From contig NW_006763290.1 in assembly GCF_000218685.1 (NCBI RefSeq), positions 4,738,908 through 4,802,907 of the forward strand: a stretch of DNA of 64,000 bases, given 5' to 3'. This document shows, in pieces, positions 21,801-34,062 of the stretch. A model generated the notes under the pieces. The model did not search any database. It worked only from the letters and a program-made list of their open reading frames with translations, and was not told where the DNA came from. Position 1 is the first letter of the stretch; every line of letters begins with the position of its first letter. Origin of the DNA: Serpula lacrymans var. lacrymans S7.9. Lineage: Eukaryota; Basidiomycota; Agaricomycetes; Boletales; Serpulaceae. The translations under genes and the position numbers were made by a program.

Positions 21801-22829
21801 AGCACAATTCTCCAAGAATAATGTCATCGTTTCTGATTTCCTTCGTTGCTATCCTTCATCATCATCTTCATATTTCCCGGAACTGCAAAAGTTTCTCTTA
21901 GGGGCTATTCGTGACACTTCGTCCGTTGGGAAGTATTCAAATTTCCACGATAACGCGATATATACTAAGGGCTATGATCACCCCGAGACAATTCGTCTCG
22001 CGTACATGTAAGCCTTCCCTTTACTTTTATTCTTTTTTTGTTTAGCTCCCTGATACCTCATCGCTTCAATAGGTTCTGCAGCATCTTGGATGGATCAAAG
22101 ACTGGTCTGACTGTCTTACCTCATGTTGTGCAACGTGATACTACAAATCATCAAAAAAGATCACCGGCATGGAAGGAGACTTCAGCTGATCGGACACACT
22201 GGGAATCAGGGATGTCCAATGAGCTAAACTTACCTCGACCCAGGGTCATGCCTCCTTTCATAATGGACGTTGTCTTCTCGCAATCTAAGCAGTACTGTGC
22301 ACAAAAGCGATCTGTCATCGAGAGGATGTTCAAAGACCGCTCGAACAGTGTCATTGATCACGCTTTGGTGAAGCCCTGGAAGGAAGCTCTGGACAGAGCA
22401 AAACGATTTCAGCTGAAAAACGACGTTATGGGTTCTTGTATAGATGAAGAGCTAGATGCTATTATTCATCACGTTGAGGAAATGCATCGCATTCACAAGG
22501 ACAAAATTGGCGCGGGTCCAGGATTTACGGACAAGCGTATCGAACACCGTCAGGATATTCTGCGGTCGATCGCGCAAGACTTTGCAGCGAAACCGGATGT
22601 TTCGAAGATGTGTTTTTTCTCCGAAGATGAGGTTGCTCGTTTGAAGGCCTCGTATGCCTATCTGTACGATCACAAACAGTCCTCGAGAGGGTGGGGACAA
22701 TTTCCGTGGGATGTTGCAATGAGAGAGCTGGGGGCTATCAAAGCGAAGTTTCTCGGACCATCGAAGACGGTTCAATCAAGTTTTTATGATCGATTTGTGC
22801 TGAAACAATCCCATCTCAAGCGATCTTGA
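18886..22829 (+). CDS. Cellular RNA-dependent RNA polymerase (RNA silencing)
   Basis: The exons join into a protein of about 1100 residues. Recognisable blocks in order are ELGPSSRFTRQFASKNFIRV, PYPVSFSEFLDWHNPIMLNA, SKINKIEDE, FPTAIQCRIAGAKGLL, AVWLRPSQIKIKYSPDAPAP, LGPGEIHIKSSHP, DIVLGDVLVRNHPLVLHSLS and the catalytic loop LLAGGDYDGDKAIAIWQ, whose DxDGD motif is the metal-binding signature of eukaryotic RdRPs. The loop is assembled across an intron ending TTTCACAG near 21700. These enzymes convert single-stranded RNA into double-stranded RNA that feeds Dicer and Argonaute in quelling and genome defence (QDE-1/Rdp1 family). The start at 18886 (MSGAASALDPVALA) is a model joined through a 63-nt intron; the N-terminus is weakly conserved and may differ. 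The C-terminal helical part (22080-22829) is also less conserved. I see no frameshift or stop in the core. Confidence 0.9.
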
Positions 22830-23339
22830 TTTCAAGTGATTTTTTTTCTTTTGCATTCTACACATCATACAATACCAGTAGATTTACACTGAATATGGTC
22901 TTAGTCTATGAAGCATTCCCAGTAGTACACGAGGGAGTTGTATACATGTACAATAGGAATTGTACGATATTGAGGTTCTCAACACCGACATTTGCAGGAC
23001 CCTTATTTAATCTGAATCAAAAGAGTCGAATGTAATGTGTAAACTGATAGCATCGATTAAAGTCGCGTTTATGGTTTTGTGTCAGCTTATTTTATAGCGT
23101 TACAGGAAGCGTTGAGATAAATACTTCAAATAGCTTCATAAAGTGAATCAACTGCCTATCCACATTGCAGAAACATAGAAAGAGCCATGCAGTAATCCCT
23201 ATGATATGCCGGTCAGCGCTCTCAAAAAATGCAAAATTAAGACAGTGGAGAGCCAAGGTAACATACGCGGCAGGCTAATCGTGCGAACACGATTCGATTA
23301 TGGTTCTCTCCGTGCAAACGATGGAAGGGAATATATGTT
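22830..23339. other. Intergenic region between converging genes
   Basis: About 510 AT-rich bases between the stops of the RdRP and prefoldin genes. It holds both 3' UTRs. No gene or repeat was recognised. Confidence 0.5.
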
Positions 23340-23884
23340 CTATGATGAAGCGGGCTGAGCTTGTTGCTGCAGAGCTGCTTGTATCTCTACGAGCTTCATG
23401 GTACCAAAATGGTCAAATCGATAGACTAATGCAGTGTGTGATATGCATACCTCATTCTTTTTCTTCTCTGATTTTTCCTCGATTTCTTTTAGCTGGGTTT
23501 CGACCCGTTTTCTGATAAATTGGACATGAGCGCGAGCTCAATCGGGATCTTCATGAAATAACCAACATTTCTCCCCGTATGAATTCGAGTCGCGTTTCTA
23601 CATTTCCTTTTGCTTCATTCTGTTCCTGAGCAACAAGAACTGGGCCGACTAGCTTGTACACTGTGTTATCTGGTGTCAATCGGGAAAATTCCTAGTTTAT
23701 ATCCCGTGTTTGAGCTCGCTTTTAGGACAAAACTAACCAGACATCGTCTACGCACCTTTTTCACTGCCTCGTTCTCAGACAGCTGTGCGTCAAGACGTGT
23801 CTTTGCATCGACGATATTTGCCAGATCAGACTGTAATTTCTGGTATTCCGTGGATGCTGTCTGCAATCGCTCTTGTAGAGACAT
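23340..23884 (-). CDS. Prefoldin subunit 6
   Basis: The start is the ATG at 23882-23884: MSLQERLQTASTEYQKLQSD, then LANIVDAKTRLDAQLSENEA. After an intron (donor GTGCGT) the second exon encodes EFSRLTPDNTVYKLVGPVLV then AQEQNEAKGNVETRLEFI. A third exon encodes KRVETQLKEIEEKSEKKKNE, and the end reads EIQAALQQQAQPASS. The layout of N-terminal coiled coil, short beta hairpin (YKLVGPVLV) and C-terminal coiled coil, at about 120 residues, is that of beta-type prefoldin subunit 6 (yeast Yke2). The heterohexamer hands nascent actin and tubulin to the CCT chaperonin in the cytosol. The last intron's acceptor is uncertain. The gene is divergent from the glutamyltranspeptidase gene, whose start is about 235 bp away. 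Confidence 0.9.
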
Positions 23885-24119
23885 ATCAGCACAAGCCGGA
23901 TGCACAACTGGAAGCGAGGTATCGGCAATTACAGCAATCTTGCAGCTGACCAAGCTACTGAATTGGATCTCATTCTTGTCTTGCACGCATGTGAACATCG
24001 GAATGACAGGGCGGGAATCCGTCAACATTCAGCCTGAGTATAATGCACATAAGTACTACAAAGGATGTAGTGATATCAAATCTCACACATTAGTGCCTCT
24101 CCCTTATCTACTACGAGGA

Positions 24120-26747
24120 ATGTCGCCCATCACCATTGACTGGAGCAAAGTCGACCAGCCTGAACTTGTCCTGCAGCGTTTCCCAAGCCGACGCTCTCAA
24201 GTATATGGTACCAAAGGAATAGTATCTTCCTCTCAGCCATTGGCTACAGAAGCGGGTTTAGAGATATTAAGAAAAGGCGGGAATGCTGGTACGTCCCAAC
24301 TTTGTGCATCTTTATCGGGTTCTCATACACCTTGATTTGCAGCTGATGCAGCAGTTGCAACATCCGCTGCTTTGAACGTCACAGAACCAAGCTGTTGCGG
24401 TATTGGCGGGTATGTTATCATTTATTTTCAGAAGGACTGTGACCTATATGCTGCACAGTGACGCATTTTGTCTCTTCTACGATGCCAAATCAAAGGAAGT
24501 GAAGGGTCTCAATGGATCAGGACACTCCCCTCAAAAGCTCACTTTAGAGTACGTGCGGCGACATGGATTGAAGGGGCGCCAAATTCCTCTTACTGATCTA
24601 AATTCTGTCACTGTTCCTGGTACCTTCTTCTGTACATTTATAGAACGATTAAAATCTGACTGCATGTCTTAGGTGCTGCTGCAGCTTGGATCGACACTGT
24701 AGAGAAGTTTGGAAGCGGAAAGCTTACCATAGGAGAGGTCCTTGAGCCTGCTATAAGGCTAGCAGAAGAAGGGTAATACATGATACTCGCTGGTGAACCA
24801 TTATACCATCTCATAACCATCTAGTGTTCCAGTGTCAGAGATCCACAGCGCCTCGGTCAGTTCAAGCGAGAAACTTTCCCAGATATGATATTCACGCCTT
24901 TTTTGTTGCACGAATAGTGGCAACGATCGGAGAAGCTGATTCGAAATGCGTCTCCGAACGGTGATGAAATGCTGCTGAACGGAAAGGCTCCACTCCCCGG
25001 ACAAATCATGACGTTCCCTAACCTAGCCAAGACCTTCCGTACTGTTGCTGAGCAAGGAAAAGATGGGTTTTATAAAGGGCGCATTGCACAGGAAATCGTA
25101 AATGTCATAAAGAGTAAAGGAGGTGTGATGGAACTCGCAGATCTCGCTCAACATGAGACGACGTTTGTGACTCCGATCAAGTACACGTACGCTGGAGAAG
25201 TGACAGTTTACGAGGTAGGCGACTATGAATTCAATTGCTTCCATAAATCCTGAATGTATCGTCAGTGTCCTCCTAATGGTCAAGGTATCACTGCTCTTCT
25301 GGCCCTTGGAATACTAGAGCACATTCAAGAACAAGGCGGGTCCAAGCCTTTATTGGAAATGGAACACAACTCTCCAGAATACCTACACACACTCATTGAG
25401 GCCTTGCGGTGTGTGGATGATTTTCGACCTTCCATTGTCTCTAAATATTGATCGTGTGCATATAGATTTGCCTTTGCCGGTAAATTTATTTTGTGGTTCA
25501 TCTTCTCGTGATTCATATATCGTGTATTTAAAGATACTCAACATTACGTTACTGACCCGGACTTCAGCTACACTCCCGTAGAGGAAATGTTGAGCAAGGT
25601 AAGTGCAGAGCAGTATCGTCATCGCCAGCCAAGGGCTAAAGAGTCTTACAGGAATACCTAGCCAGTCGTGCCAAGTTATTTGATTCAGCCAAGACGAATA
25701 AAGTTATCCATGTAATTTCATAATTCCTCGTTCAACTTGATCTTTGTTTACGACGTCATATTTTCCAGGGAAACCCAGTAAATTCTTCAGACACGGTATA
25801 TTTCACAGGTACGGTACCATTGTCTGACTTATATATTTTCATTTTCTTAGTTGAACATCTTTCTACAAGTGACCGACCAGTGGGGTAATGCTTGCAGCTA
25901 CATTCAAAGTAACTACGCTGGTGTGTATACCGATTTACTAAAAGCTCCGAATTTTGATTCCTGATAATCTTGCTATAGGTTTTGGAACAGGAGGTAGGGC
26001 ATGTCTTGGGTTCAACTCCAGGCATGACAGATAATAAGTATCTCCCTTATAGCTATCCCAAAGGGTTGTGGGTTCACTCTACAAAACAGAGGCTCAGGCT
26101 TTATCCTGCAAGAAGGACATCCTAATGTTTTGCAGGTTTGTGCGACCGGATCTACTAGCTTTGAAGTCTGACAAAATGGCAAATAGGGTGGAAAGCGACC
26201 TTATCATACTATCATACCAGCAATGGCACTCCGAGGGGACGACCTATTTCTCTCATATGGTGTCATGGGAGGCTTTATGCAGGTGAGTCGATGGTACACA
26301 TGATGTAATATTAGGATATGTTGGAACATGTACATCAAAGCCCCAAGGCCACGTTCAAGTGCTTCTCAACATGCTCCGCGGCTTTACAGCTCAAGCAGCA
26401 CTTGACGCCCCCCGTTTCTGTATATCATCAGGCACTCCTGACCCTGATGATGAAGACGAAGACTCTGCAGGAGATATCAATAGCGAAGTGTTCTTCGAAG
26501 ATGACATTCCGTTTGAGACCATTATGAAACTGAGAGGCTAGTACCGACTTGGAATTTCTTATGTGATGCTAATCTGAACTTCTGTATCGTAGAAATGGGT
26601 CATAAAGCCCGTGTCATCAGTGGGTTTGGCAGAAGTATGGTAGGCAGGGGTCAGATCATCCAAAAAATCGTCGATGTATCTGGGAGGACTGTATGGGCAG
26701 CTGGGTCTGACCCACGGGCGGATGGTCATGCTGGAGCGCAGATCTAG
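24120..26747 (+). CDS. Gamma-glutamyltranspeptidase family protein (Ntn hydrolase)
   Basis: The start is the ATG at 24120 ([20 protein letters not shown]). Blocks in order: [117 protein letters not shown] and [11 protein letters not shown]. The predicted self-cleavage and nucleophile region is [20 protein letters not shown], followed by [49 protein letters not shown] and [17 protein letters not shown]. The stop is at 26745-26747. Family members are made as one chain, cut themselves before a Thr and then transfer or hydrolyse gamma-glutamyl groups, for example of glutathione. There is no signal peptide or membrane anchor in this start, so a cytosolic GGT-like or acylase role is possible. At least ten introns are needed; all key glycine-rich blocks are intact. 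Confidence 0.9.
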
Positions 26748-27018
26748 CACTTGTTAGGTTTATATAAATTCGTGGCATAAAGTGCCTGAAAGTTGTTGAA
26801 ACAATAAAAGATTTCTTTACATATTTTTCAAACGTTCGTCATCAACGTTGCAAGCGCATGCATTGTGCTCATTGCCAATGGCGTGATCCCTGGAAAAAGT
26901 CCATTGCCTGCATGAGGTCAAGCTAGATTATATATGTTAATCAATAAATAAGGAATATATATCTTCCAATAATACGATAGTATTGTAAGTGAGACAAAGT
27001 CCAATAATGTCAACCCAA

Positions 27019-28713
27019 CTACATCCTTCTTTGCCGTTCGCTGCCAACTGGAACAACGATATAGTTAGGTTAGGCGATAGCGAACACGAGAAGAACAAAC
27101 CTGCTTGTCTCCTTCTGTAGTCTCTCAGAGCACGGGTTTTGTCGGGGCCCTCAATTTTCCCCCAACCCGCAAGGGGCACGACAACGACAGTGGCGTTATC
27201 CTCACTGCCCATGTCTTCTGCAAATGAGAGAATGCGCTGAGCAGCTACTTTCGGATTAGGTGCGTCTCTTGCAAGATCGACCACCTCGTCGTCGGACACG
27301 ACAGATGATATGCCATCGGAGACCAGTACGATGTAGGCCCAGTCTTGGCCTGCTTACATATGAAAAATCATGTGTACATGACACGCGTCGCACACATACC
27401 TCGCAAAAGTTTACTTCTGACCTCTGGCTCTGGTGTCACTCCGAAGCGCTTGTACTGGAGATCTCCTATTCTGTGAACAAGACTCAGTTTTTGGGAGCAG
27501 CGTGGAAAATGATGCAATCAAACTAACGCTCTTGTATTTGCTAAAGCGCCCATCCATCTGGCATTGCGTAACGGTATTAGCCCTGAGACAAACGGCATGG
27601 AGTCAATAGTCTCACCGTGACTCCCCAAAAGAATCTGTGATCAATGCAGATCCCATCATTCTTCTTAATCTGATAGACTCGATACGAGTATCTGCTCGAT
27701 GATTTTCGGTCATTGGGAACACGGCTCCTCCAGTTGTTGAGCATAGTAAAACTCGAGTATCGCTGTTGCAGCATAAGAACCATCTCTGATAGATTGATAG
27801 TACAAAGACCCACCCGCAATGCGCCACAGTCAAAGCTAGCTTATCGGATGAGAAGAAGGGAGTTGCTGGATGATCCAAGGAATGTAGGAGAACGATGGAA
27901 GCCGTCGCACCGCAGCTCCTGGCTTCTGTCTCGATTGAGAGATGTCTGTCTGAGCAAGATCTATTAGTGATGAACAAAAGATGGGTACGTGGAGCATCGC
28001 GTACCGACTTCAAAGAAAGCTTGTGTGATGCGAGCTTCGAGATCTAGTTCAGGTGTATCTTCTGATTTGTGTATCCAAGGTGCAAGTACACCGCCTTTGA
28101 AACGTTTGAAGTAGCCACCTATATCTTTTATCCATAAATAAAGCTCTGGTATGTCGGATTTGTGCACTGATTCAAGAAGTCCGTGGAGTTCTTGTCTGAG
28201 ATATTGAGATACCGTGGAACCACCGTGTCTGATGTACTTGTCTGGATGAAAAGGGATGGAAAGGGAGAGTAAAAGACTGACCCATCATATATGCCCATGA
28301 ATACTACCTGACGAGCGAGTAGGTCACATGCGTCACGGGGATTCCAATCTACGCCCATTGTTTTCTTCACTGATTGACTGAGCTCTCCTGGGTCGAGAGA
28401 GAGAGAAGCAAAGGCATAGTAGTCCTCTTGATGGCTGAAGATGAAACGGATGAGAACACGGCCTTGATGAATGATGCTAAGAATTACCCCCTGGATCCTC
28501 TTGAGTTTGCTATGCCGACTATTTTCGGCGAGTTCAATGCGACACGAGCGATGCCACCTGGGAAATGTGAGTTTCCAATTGCTTGTTCGCATCAGTTTCA
28601 GGCAGACCTGGGGTTGCAAAGCGAATATAGTCATGATATTGACGACTTTGCAAGGACAAGGTTGATAAATTTCTGAGAAAAGGATTCGGGCATCTCAAGA
28701 GTGAGCAAGCCAT
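27019..28713 (-). CDS. PP2C-type protein phosphatase, probably mitochondrial
   Basis: The start is the ATG at 28711-28713 (MACSLLRCPNPFLRNLSTLS), an Arg/Ser/Leu-rich leader that resembles a mitochondrial presequence, followed by RQYHDYIRFATP. An intron then joins to GGIARVALNSPKIVGIANSR, and further exons give HQEDYYAFASLSLDP, RQVVFMGIYDG (metal-binding DG), KSCGATASIVLL-like sequence, LLCSTTGGAVFPMTENH, RIESIRLRRMMGSALITDSF, ISSVVSDDEVVDLARDAPNP and SFAEDMGSEDNATVVVVPLA, where GSEDN is the last PP2C metal motif. The protein ends GSERQRRM with the stop at 27019-27021. PP2C enzymes are Mn/Mg-dependent Ser/Thr phosphatases; this subgroup resembles yeast Ptc6/Ptc7-like proteins. All motif positions I can check are intact. 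Confidence 0.88.
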
Positions 28714-29351
28714 TCGCAGCGACTGCAATAGCCAGCATTGCCTCGACTGGAGGGAATAAAAACTGAACCACGGTCGATGTGCGTCACCAAGGATGTGAAG
28801 GTAGTTCCGAGCGATGTATGGCCTGTGGTCGATGTCTGTTTAAGTTTCTGTGCTGAGCGCTGAGACAAAACGAAATAACGATGTGGCTCTGTTCTTTGTG
28901 GCAGGCCGTGTGTCAAGAATATTAATAGCCAAGCGTCTTTTCTTGACCTTGCACTCGCGATGATCCACTGGCCGTCACACGACTTGCTCTCTCTCTAGAT
29001 TTCCTTTGCCCAAACGGCATTCAACGAATTAATATTGCCAATAAAACTCACCTTTTCTCCCCATTCGCAACACGCTTTATATATTTTTCATGCTTCGTTT
29101 CATATGTCCATGTGCTGTGCTGCTATAATTGACTACAGTCTGCCATTATAGCTCAGCGAACGTGTGTGCATGTCCTCGAACATTGAGCTCGTACCGCCGC
29201 TCAAGCGCTATATTTGACCTCGTCCATGCATTTGTTGTTTATAATATCAGTCTTCCATCGGTTATTAAATGTTCCTGGACCGTGGCACCACGTCTCGAAA
29301 TTCTTTAATACCCCCAGAAGTAAAAAAACCACTCGTTGAAGGCATTTTAAC
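28714..29351. other. Divergent promoter region, PP2C and phosphatase genes
   Basis: About 640 bases between two divergent starts. A TTTATATATTTTT stretch near 29077-29090 could act as a TATA-like element for the rightward gene, but lies far from its ATG. Small open frames here look non-coding. Confidence 0.4.
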
Positions 29352-31500
29352 ATGCTGGCCCACCTTTTCCTCGCTGTGGCTTGCCCACTTGCATCATATG
29401 CAGCCATACCTAGCTTTCCACCAGGTCCCGCTTCCTCTTATGCAGGTGCCACTTCAACAGCAGTTTGGCCTCCTCCAGGTGCAACGAACACTGCAATCGA
29501 CACCTATTTCCCAGATGCTTCCCAAGTAGGCTACCCCGGTCCCACTCCAAGTATACTTGATAATTTCCTTCACGTCTTAATACCCCCTCTAATTTTCGTT
29601 TGTAGCTGGAGATGAGGCCGAGGCTATCGCCACTGCCCCCAGTTTCACAAAAATAAAAAGTGCTTTCCCTCTCGTAAAGTCTAACACCGCAGACAACAAA
29701 GGAGAAGAGTTCAATATGTTCGATTATTGGGGGAATTTATCTCCTCTCTATTCGGTCAAGTCTTTTGGCTTGCCTGACGCGTCACCTTTGATTCCTGAGG
29801 GTTGTGGCCTCAATCAAGCTCACATCATCATCCGTCATGGTGCTCGTTATCCCACCACCGGATCAGGACCATCCCAATTCGCAGCTACGCTTCACTCTGT
29901 TGCCACTGGCAGTGGTTTCAATGCAACGGGCAGTCTTGAATTCTTGAACACTTGGACGTACAAGCTTGGCGCAGAGATTCTGACACCTTTCGGCCGCGAA
30001 GGACTGTAAGCTTAACCAGTCTTGAGCGTTCTGGACAGAATAAAATTGAGTACTATCATAATTTAGCTTTAACAATGGTGTCGGTTTCAGGGTTAGATAT
30101 GGTGAACTGCTCAAACGTTTCAACGACCTTCCTGTTTTCCGCACTACTTCAGAAGGTGGGCAATCCACAAAATCTTTCGTGATTAAACTAATGAATCTTT
30201 CTGTGTAGATCGAATGGTTGATAGCGCGTAAGCTGCTTTTATGGTCAACTGTGGATTGCTTTACAACATCTTTCCTTTTCCTCAGACTAAACTTTGCTGC
30301 TGGTTTCTTCGATGTCCGGACGTACCTAGAAGATTACCACCAAGTGATCATCATTGAGGCAGATGGATTCAATAATACTCTTGCGCCCTATGACACCTGC
30401 AACAATTCTAACAGTGACGCTATTGGATATTACGGTTCTACTCAATCAGATAAATGGGCGAATATATATCTCCAATCTGCGCTGACGCGATTGCAACCCA
30501 TGATTCAGGGAGTGAATTTGACAATATCGGATTTGGGTAGCATGCAGGAAATGTGTGCATACGAGGTCAGGTCATTCAATTTATTACGCTCCTCTTCATG
30601 CTAATATATTACTAGACTGTTGCACTTGGCTACTCAATGTTCTGTAATCTGTTTACTGAAGAGGAATGGAAAGGTTTTGAGTATGCGAATGGTAAGACAT
30701 CCTTCCTCGAGCTTGCGTGTAAATTCTCATGCTATTATAGATCTTGGTAATAAACGTTCAAAGGCTTTTGGAAGCTTACATTGCTGAATAACCGTACTAC
30801 TAGATTTCTGGTACAGTGAAGGACCAGGGCAACCTACAGCTGCTGCGAGCGGACTGGGATATGTGCAGGAGCTCGTGTCTCGCTTGACCCAGACTCCTAT
30901 CACCGAATGGAACAGTACCACAAACAGTACTTTGGACAGTAACAACATCACTTTCCCTCTGTATCAGCCCATCTTCGTCGATGCTACGCACGATGTGGTC
31001 ATTGCCAACAGTAAGTACACCATTCGGCGAACTGAATCTGGGCTGAACTTCTGGTAGTTATCACTGCTCTTAACTTCACCGTCCTGGCTGGGAATGGTCC
31101 TTTGCCAACTGACCATATCCCCGAGAACCAGGTGAGTTTGTCTCCGTATGATATGTGTTTTCAAGAGGAGTTGACGGGATCACGTTAGACATATATCACC
31201 AGTCAAATTGCTCCTTTCGCTAGCAACGTCGTAGCGCAAGTCCTGTCGTGTCCCGCTGCTGAAGAGCCTACACATATTCGCTTCATCCTTAACGATGGTG
31301 TCCTCCCCATGACCGGTATCGGAGGCTGTCCTGAGGATAAGGATGGGCTGTGTCCTCTGCCGACCTTCATAAGCGCGATGCACGAACGAATTGGGCAGAT
31401 CGACTTCAACTATGATTGTTTCGCCAATTACACGATGCCCGACCCTGACGATATCATCGACGGTCGGTACCCCGCGTGGCTCAGGAACTCCACCGCCTGA
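29352..31500 (+). CDS. Secreted histidine acid phosphatase, phytase-like
   Basis: The start is the ATG at 29352: MLAHLFLAVACPLASYAAIP, a clear signal peptide. After a Ser/Pro/Ala-rich segment come FNMFDYWGNLSPLYSVKSFG and then the catalytic motif AHIIIRHGARYPT (RHGxRxP; the His is the phosphate acceptor). Later blocks are YKLGAEILTPFGREGL, VRYGELLKRFNDLPVFRTTS, SALNFAAGFF, QEMCAYETVALGYSMFCNLF, YSEGPGQP and the proton-donor region PIFVDATHDVVIANI (HD). The C-terminal part reads RFILNDGVLPMTGIGGCPED and ends PAWLRNSTA. At roughly 570 residues it fits fungal phytase/multiple inositol polyphosphate phosphatase-like enzymes of the histidine acid phosphatase superfamily that release phosphate outside the cell. 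Several Asn-X-Ser/Thr sites suggest glycosylation. Whether phytate is the natural substrate cannot be told. Confidence 0.9.
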
Positions 31501-32358
31501 ATGCTGTCCGGCGATGGTGTTTTAAATTGAAAAAATATCTCAATGTTCATATAGAGAATGAAAATCAGTGTCTTGGAATTTTGCGTGGTTTGACCTCAGG
31601 TTTGATGGTGATTTTTCGCAATCTAAATTTGTGTTTTTGGGACCTTGAAAGAGAACAAGAGGGGTTTCCCACCTAACAGAGACAGACTCTGGCTCTAAAC
31701 GCCGACATTTTCCCACCCTCAGCTGGACATGACAGACACAGGATTTCATCGAAATTTCGCCTTATCCTTGAAGCATTAATCCAGCGGTCTGCGATATCGA
31801 CGGTCTGCGATTCTACTTCTTTCAGTCCTAAGATTAATATTTCAAGCTCGCGAGCAAAACTGTCGTATAAAACCTTAAAAAATAATAATGCAAAAACATT
31901 TCTTGCTATCTCAGAATCAGGAGAAGGAATTCGACGTTCCGCGACCGCATCATGCTGATTTAAAGAGATATGATTGGGCGATTATCGTATTTGAGCAAGG
32001 TGAATATTTTTATCTTGTCCTCGTGCGACATAAGTGAATCCTCCTTATCTTTAGACTAATCTCGAATATACATTCCCGGAATGGATAGTTTGCAAAGCTC
32101 CGATCTATATCCAACTGATCTAGTGTCTATCACAAAGTATTAACTCGCATGTGTGTGTGGACCTTAGCCGAACGGGTTGCTGTTCGCGACGTACACTACG
32201 TTATACAGTGATATCTTAGCAAAATGATTTGACAGAGGTCAAGCTTGCATGTGAGTGCCTGTTCAATCCTGTCAATGTTACCTGTTTCGACGCATTGATA
32301 CCCTAATCACGGGACAAGCATACTCCTCGACTCCCGGAATGATCGACGGACGGTATAT
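31501..32358. other. Intergenic region, 5' of the receptor gene
   Basis: About 860 AT-rich bases. A 16-bp unit beginning CGGTCTGCGAT occurs twice in tandem at 31785-31816 (second copy imperfect). An ATG-led 20-codon frame starts at 32082 and might be a first exon of the downstream receptor, but I could not join it in phase. Nothing else was recognised. Confidence 0.4.
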
Positions 32359-34062
32359 ATGGCGTATGTTACCTCTCGCCCCTTCGGGAACCTGCTGGCG
32401 CCTTTCCAGAAAACTTGCAGGCCACACGACATGTCCTTGGAATCACCACAGCTCTTTGGCTTTGGTACGCGACTCGGGCTCGTTTTCATCGTAGAACTGG
32501 CCAGTCTGTCCGCAATAGCTGTCACAAGTTTGCTATCGTATGTCGCGGTAAGTTTCTTGAACCAGGATTTACTTCTCGCACCACGATACTCACTAGAATA
32601 TTGTTTGTTATACAGTATAGTGCCATCACAATAAACCGCAATGCATCGCGTAGATGGTCTACTGAAACACACATTCACTACTATTTTTTGAATTTGATGG
32701 TATTCGATCTAATACAAGCAATCGGTAAGTTCCTACCAGAGTTCCTGTGTGCAAATACTCAGTTTAGCTCTGCCAGGAGGCATCATGGACATTAGATGGA
32801 TTGTGGAAGCAGTGAGTCTGGCAGACTGCGATCTGCTGAAGTGCAAGGCGGTTTAACTTAATTCGCCTACTCACCTTCTTAGCAAGTGACAGCCGGCTCG
32901 TTTTGCACAACGCAAGGTGCAGTGCCTTGGTCCACATAGTCCGGTGGGGGTTAACCCACACATTCAATATCTAGGGCTATTCAAACAGATGGGCGATGTA
33001 GGAGTTGCTATGAGGTATGTCTAACGCCTACTGTGTTTGGGAATATGAACGCTGCATCTAAATACCTGTTACAGTACAATAGTAAGTTCTCGCATTCGAA
33101 AATCACATTGACGGTAACGATGTTGATTTTATTTGGAGGCAATAGCATTGCACACACTTCAGGTGCTGGTTTTCCGATGGACATCAGCACCAAGGACGGC
33201 GCTAGTGGTATTACTCGTGATCTGGATTGTAGTTGCGCTGATGGTCGGGGTACCAAATGCAGTGCAAGACCAATATTATGGTCCTACTGGATATTGTGAG
33301 CGTGTTTATCTCTCTCTAAGTGTTTCATATCGTTTGAATGGTATACTCTATTGGTAGGGTGTTGGATCAAACGTGACAATTTCGAGAGGATAGGTCTCGA
33401 ATATCTATGGCTCTGGATTGCTGCGTTCATAAACATAGTTGTCTATGTTTTCCTCGCACTCGTCGTTAGGGGCATTATCGTTATTGATGGATTAACAATC
33501 CGGTGGCCAAGGAATCGACCACGCCGGCGTCAGAATCGAGATTCTACTGATAGCCAGCACCCGTTAGGGAAAGATGAAAGCGCGATTGCAGTGCAAATGC
33601 TCTTGTCAGTAACAGTATTGTCCCTTACCTTCACAACATTTTATTGACGCAGGGCATTTCAGTTACCCAGCTGTTTATATCATCACAGTATGTTTTGTTC
33701 CGGTCGCTTCATCTGACTGTAGGTCCTAACTTTTGTGCAAGGTTCTACCGATAGCAGCAGCACGCTTCTCGGAATTTCACAGCAACAATGTGCCATTCGG
33801 AGTGACTGCTTTCGCAGATTCCTTGTTCGCATCTTCAGGCCTTTTCAACACCATTCTTTATGCACTCACTAGACCAAAATTGTTACCTCGGAGATCGCGT
33901 CCTGTGTCGAGCTTTATGCTCGCGTCTGGGACTTCGGTTAGATTTCGACATTCGCGAAGCCAAGGGCATATGTCCAAAGATTATGAAACTGGTACACTCA
34001 CTGATTTGGATGTATCTGAATCTTCTCAGGATCCTTCAGGTTCAGTCCGATTATCTAGATAG
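32359..34062 (+). CDS. Seven-helix G-protein-coupled receptor-like protein
   Basis: The exons give a chain of hydrophobic helices with short loops: LGLVFIVELASLSAIAVTSL; NLMVFDLIQAIGGIMDIRW; CTTQGLFKQMGDVGVAMS leading to STIVIAIHTLQVLVF; TALVVLLVIWIVVALMVGVP; GLEYLWLWIAAFINIVVYVF; QMLFYPAVYIIT leading to VLPIAAARFSEF; and PFGVTAFADSLFASSGLFNT. Blocks such as 'ASRRWSTETHIHYYFLNL' and 'GDVGVAMSTIVIAIHTLQV' match the layout of basidiomycete receptors related to the Git3/cAMP-receptor-like class, which probably sense nutrients through heterotrimeric G proteins. The basic third loop (RWPRNRPRRRQNR) and a Ser-rich cytosolic tail ending GSVRLSR fit this. The ATG at 32359 gives about 30 residues before the first helix, but an earlier exon is possible. 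Ligand unknown. Confidence 0.82.

Noticed and set aside
24850..24940. Apparent stop in the glutamyltranspeptidase frame
   Set aside because: An intron from GTCAGT to GAATAG removes it and restores [15 protein letters not shown].
26748..28713. Possible gene cluster linking GGT, PP2C and phosphatase
   Set aside because: They are convergent or divergent, unrelated housekeeping families with no shared pathway, so no cluster is implied.
30004..30290. Apparent frame breaks in the phosphatase gene
   Set aside because: Each break coincides with GT..AG introns that restore the conserved order, so there is no pseudogene.
31785..31816. 16-bp unit with CGGTCTGCGAT repeated twice
   Set aside because: Only two imperfect copies; too short to call a functional repeat.
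31450..32365. IDGRY coding similarity between the end of the phosphatase gene and sequence just before the receptor
   Set aside because: The shared stretch is about five residues and could be chance; no larger duplicated block was visible.
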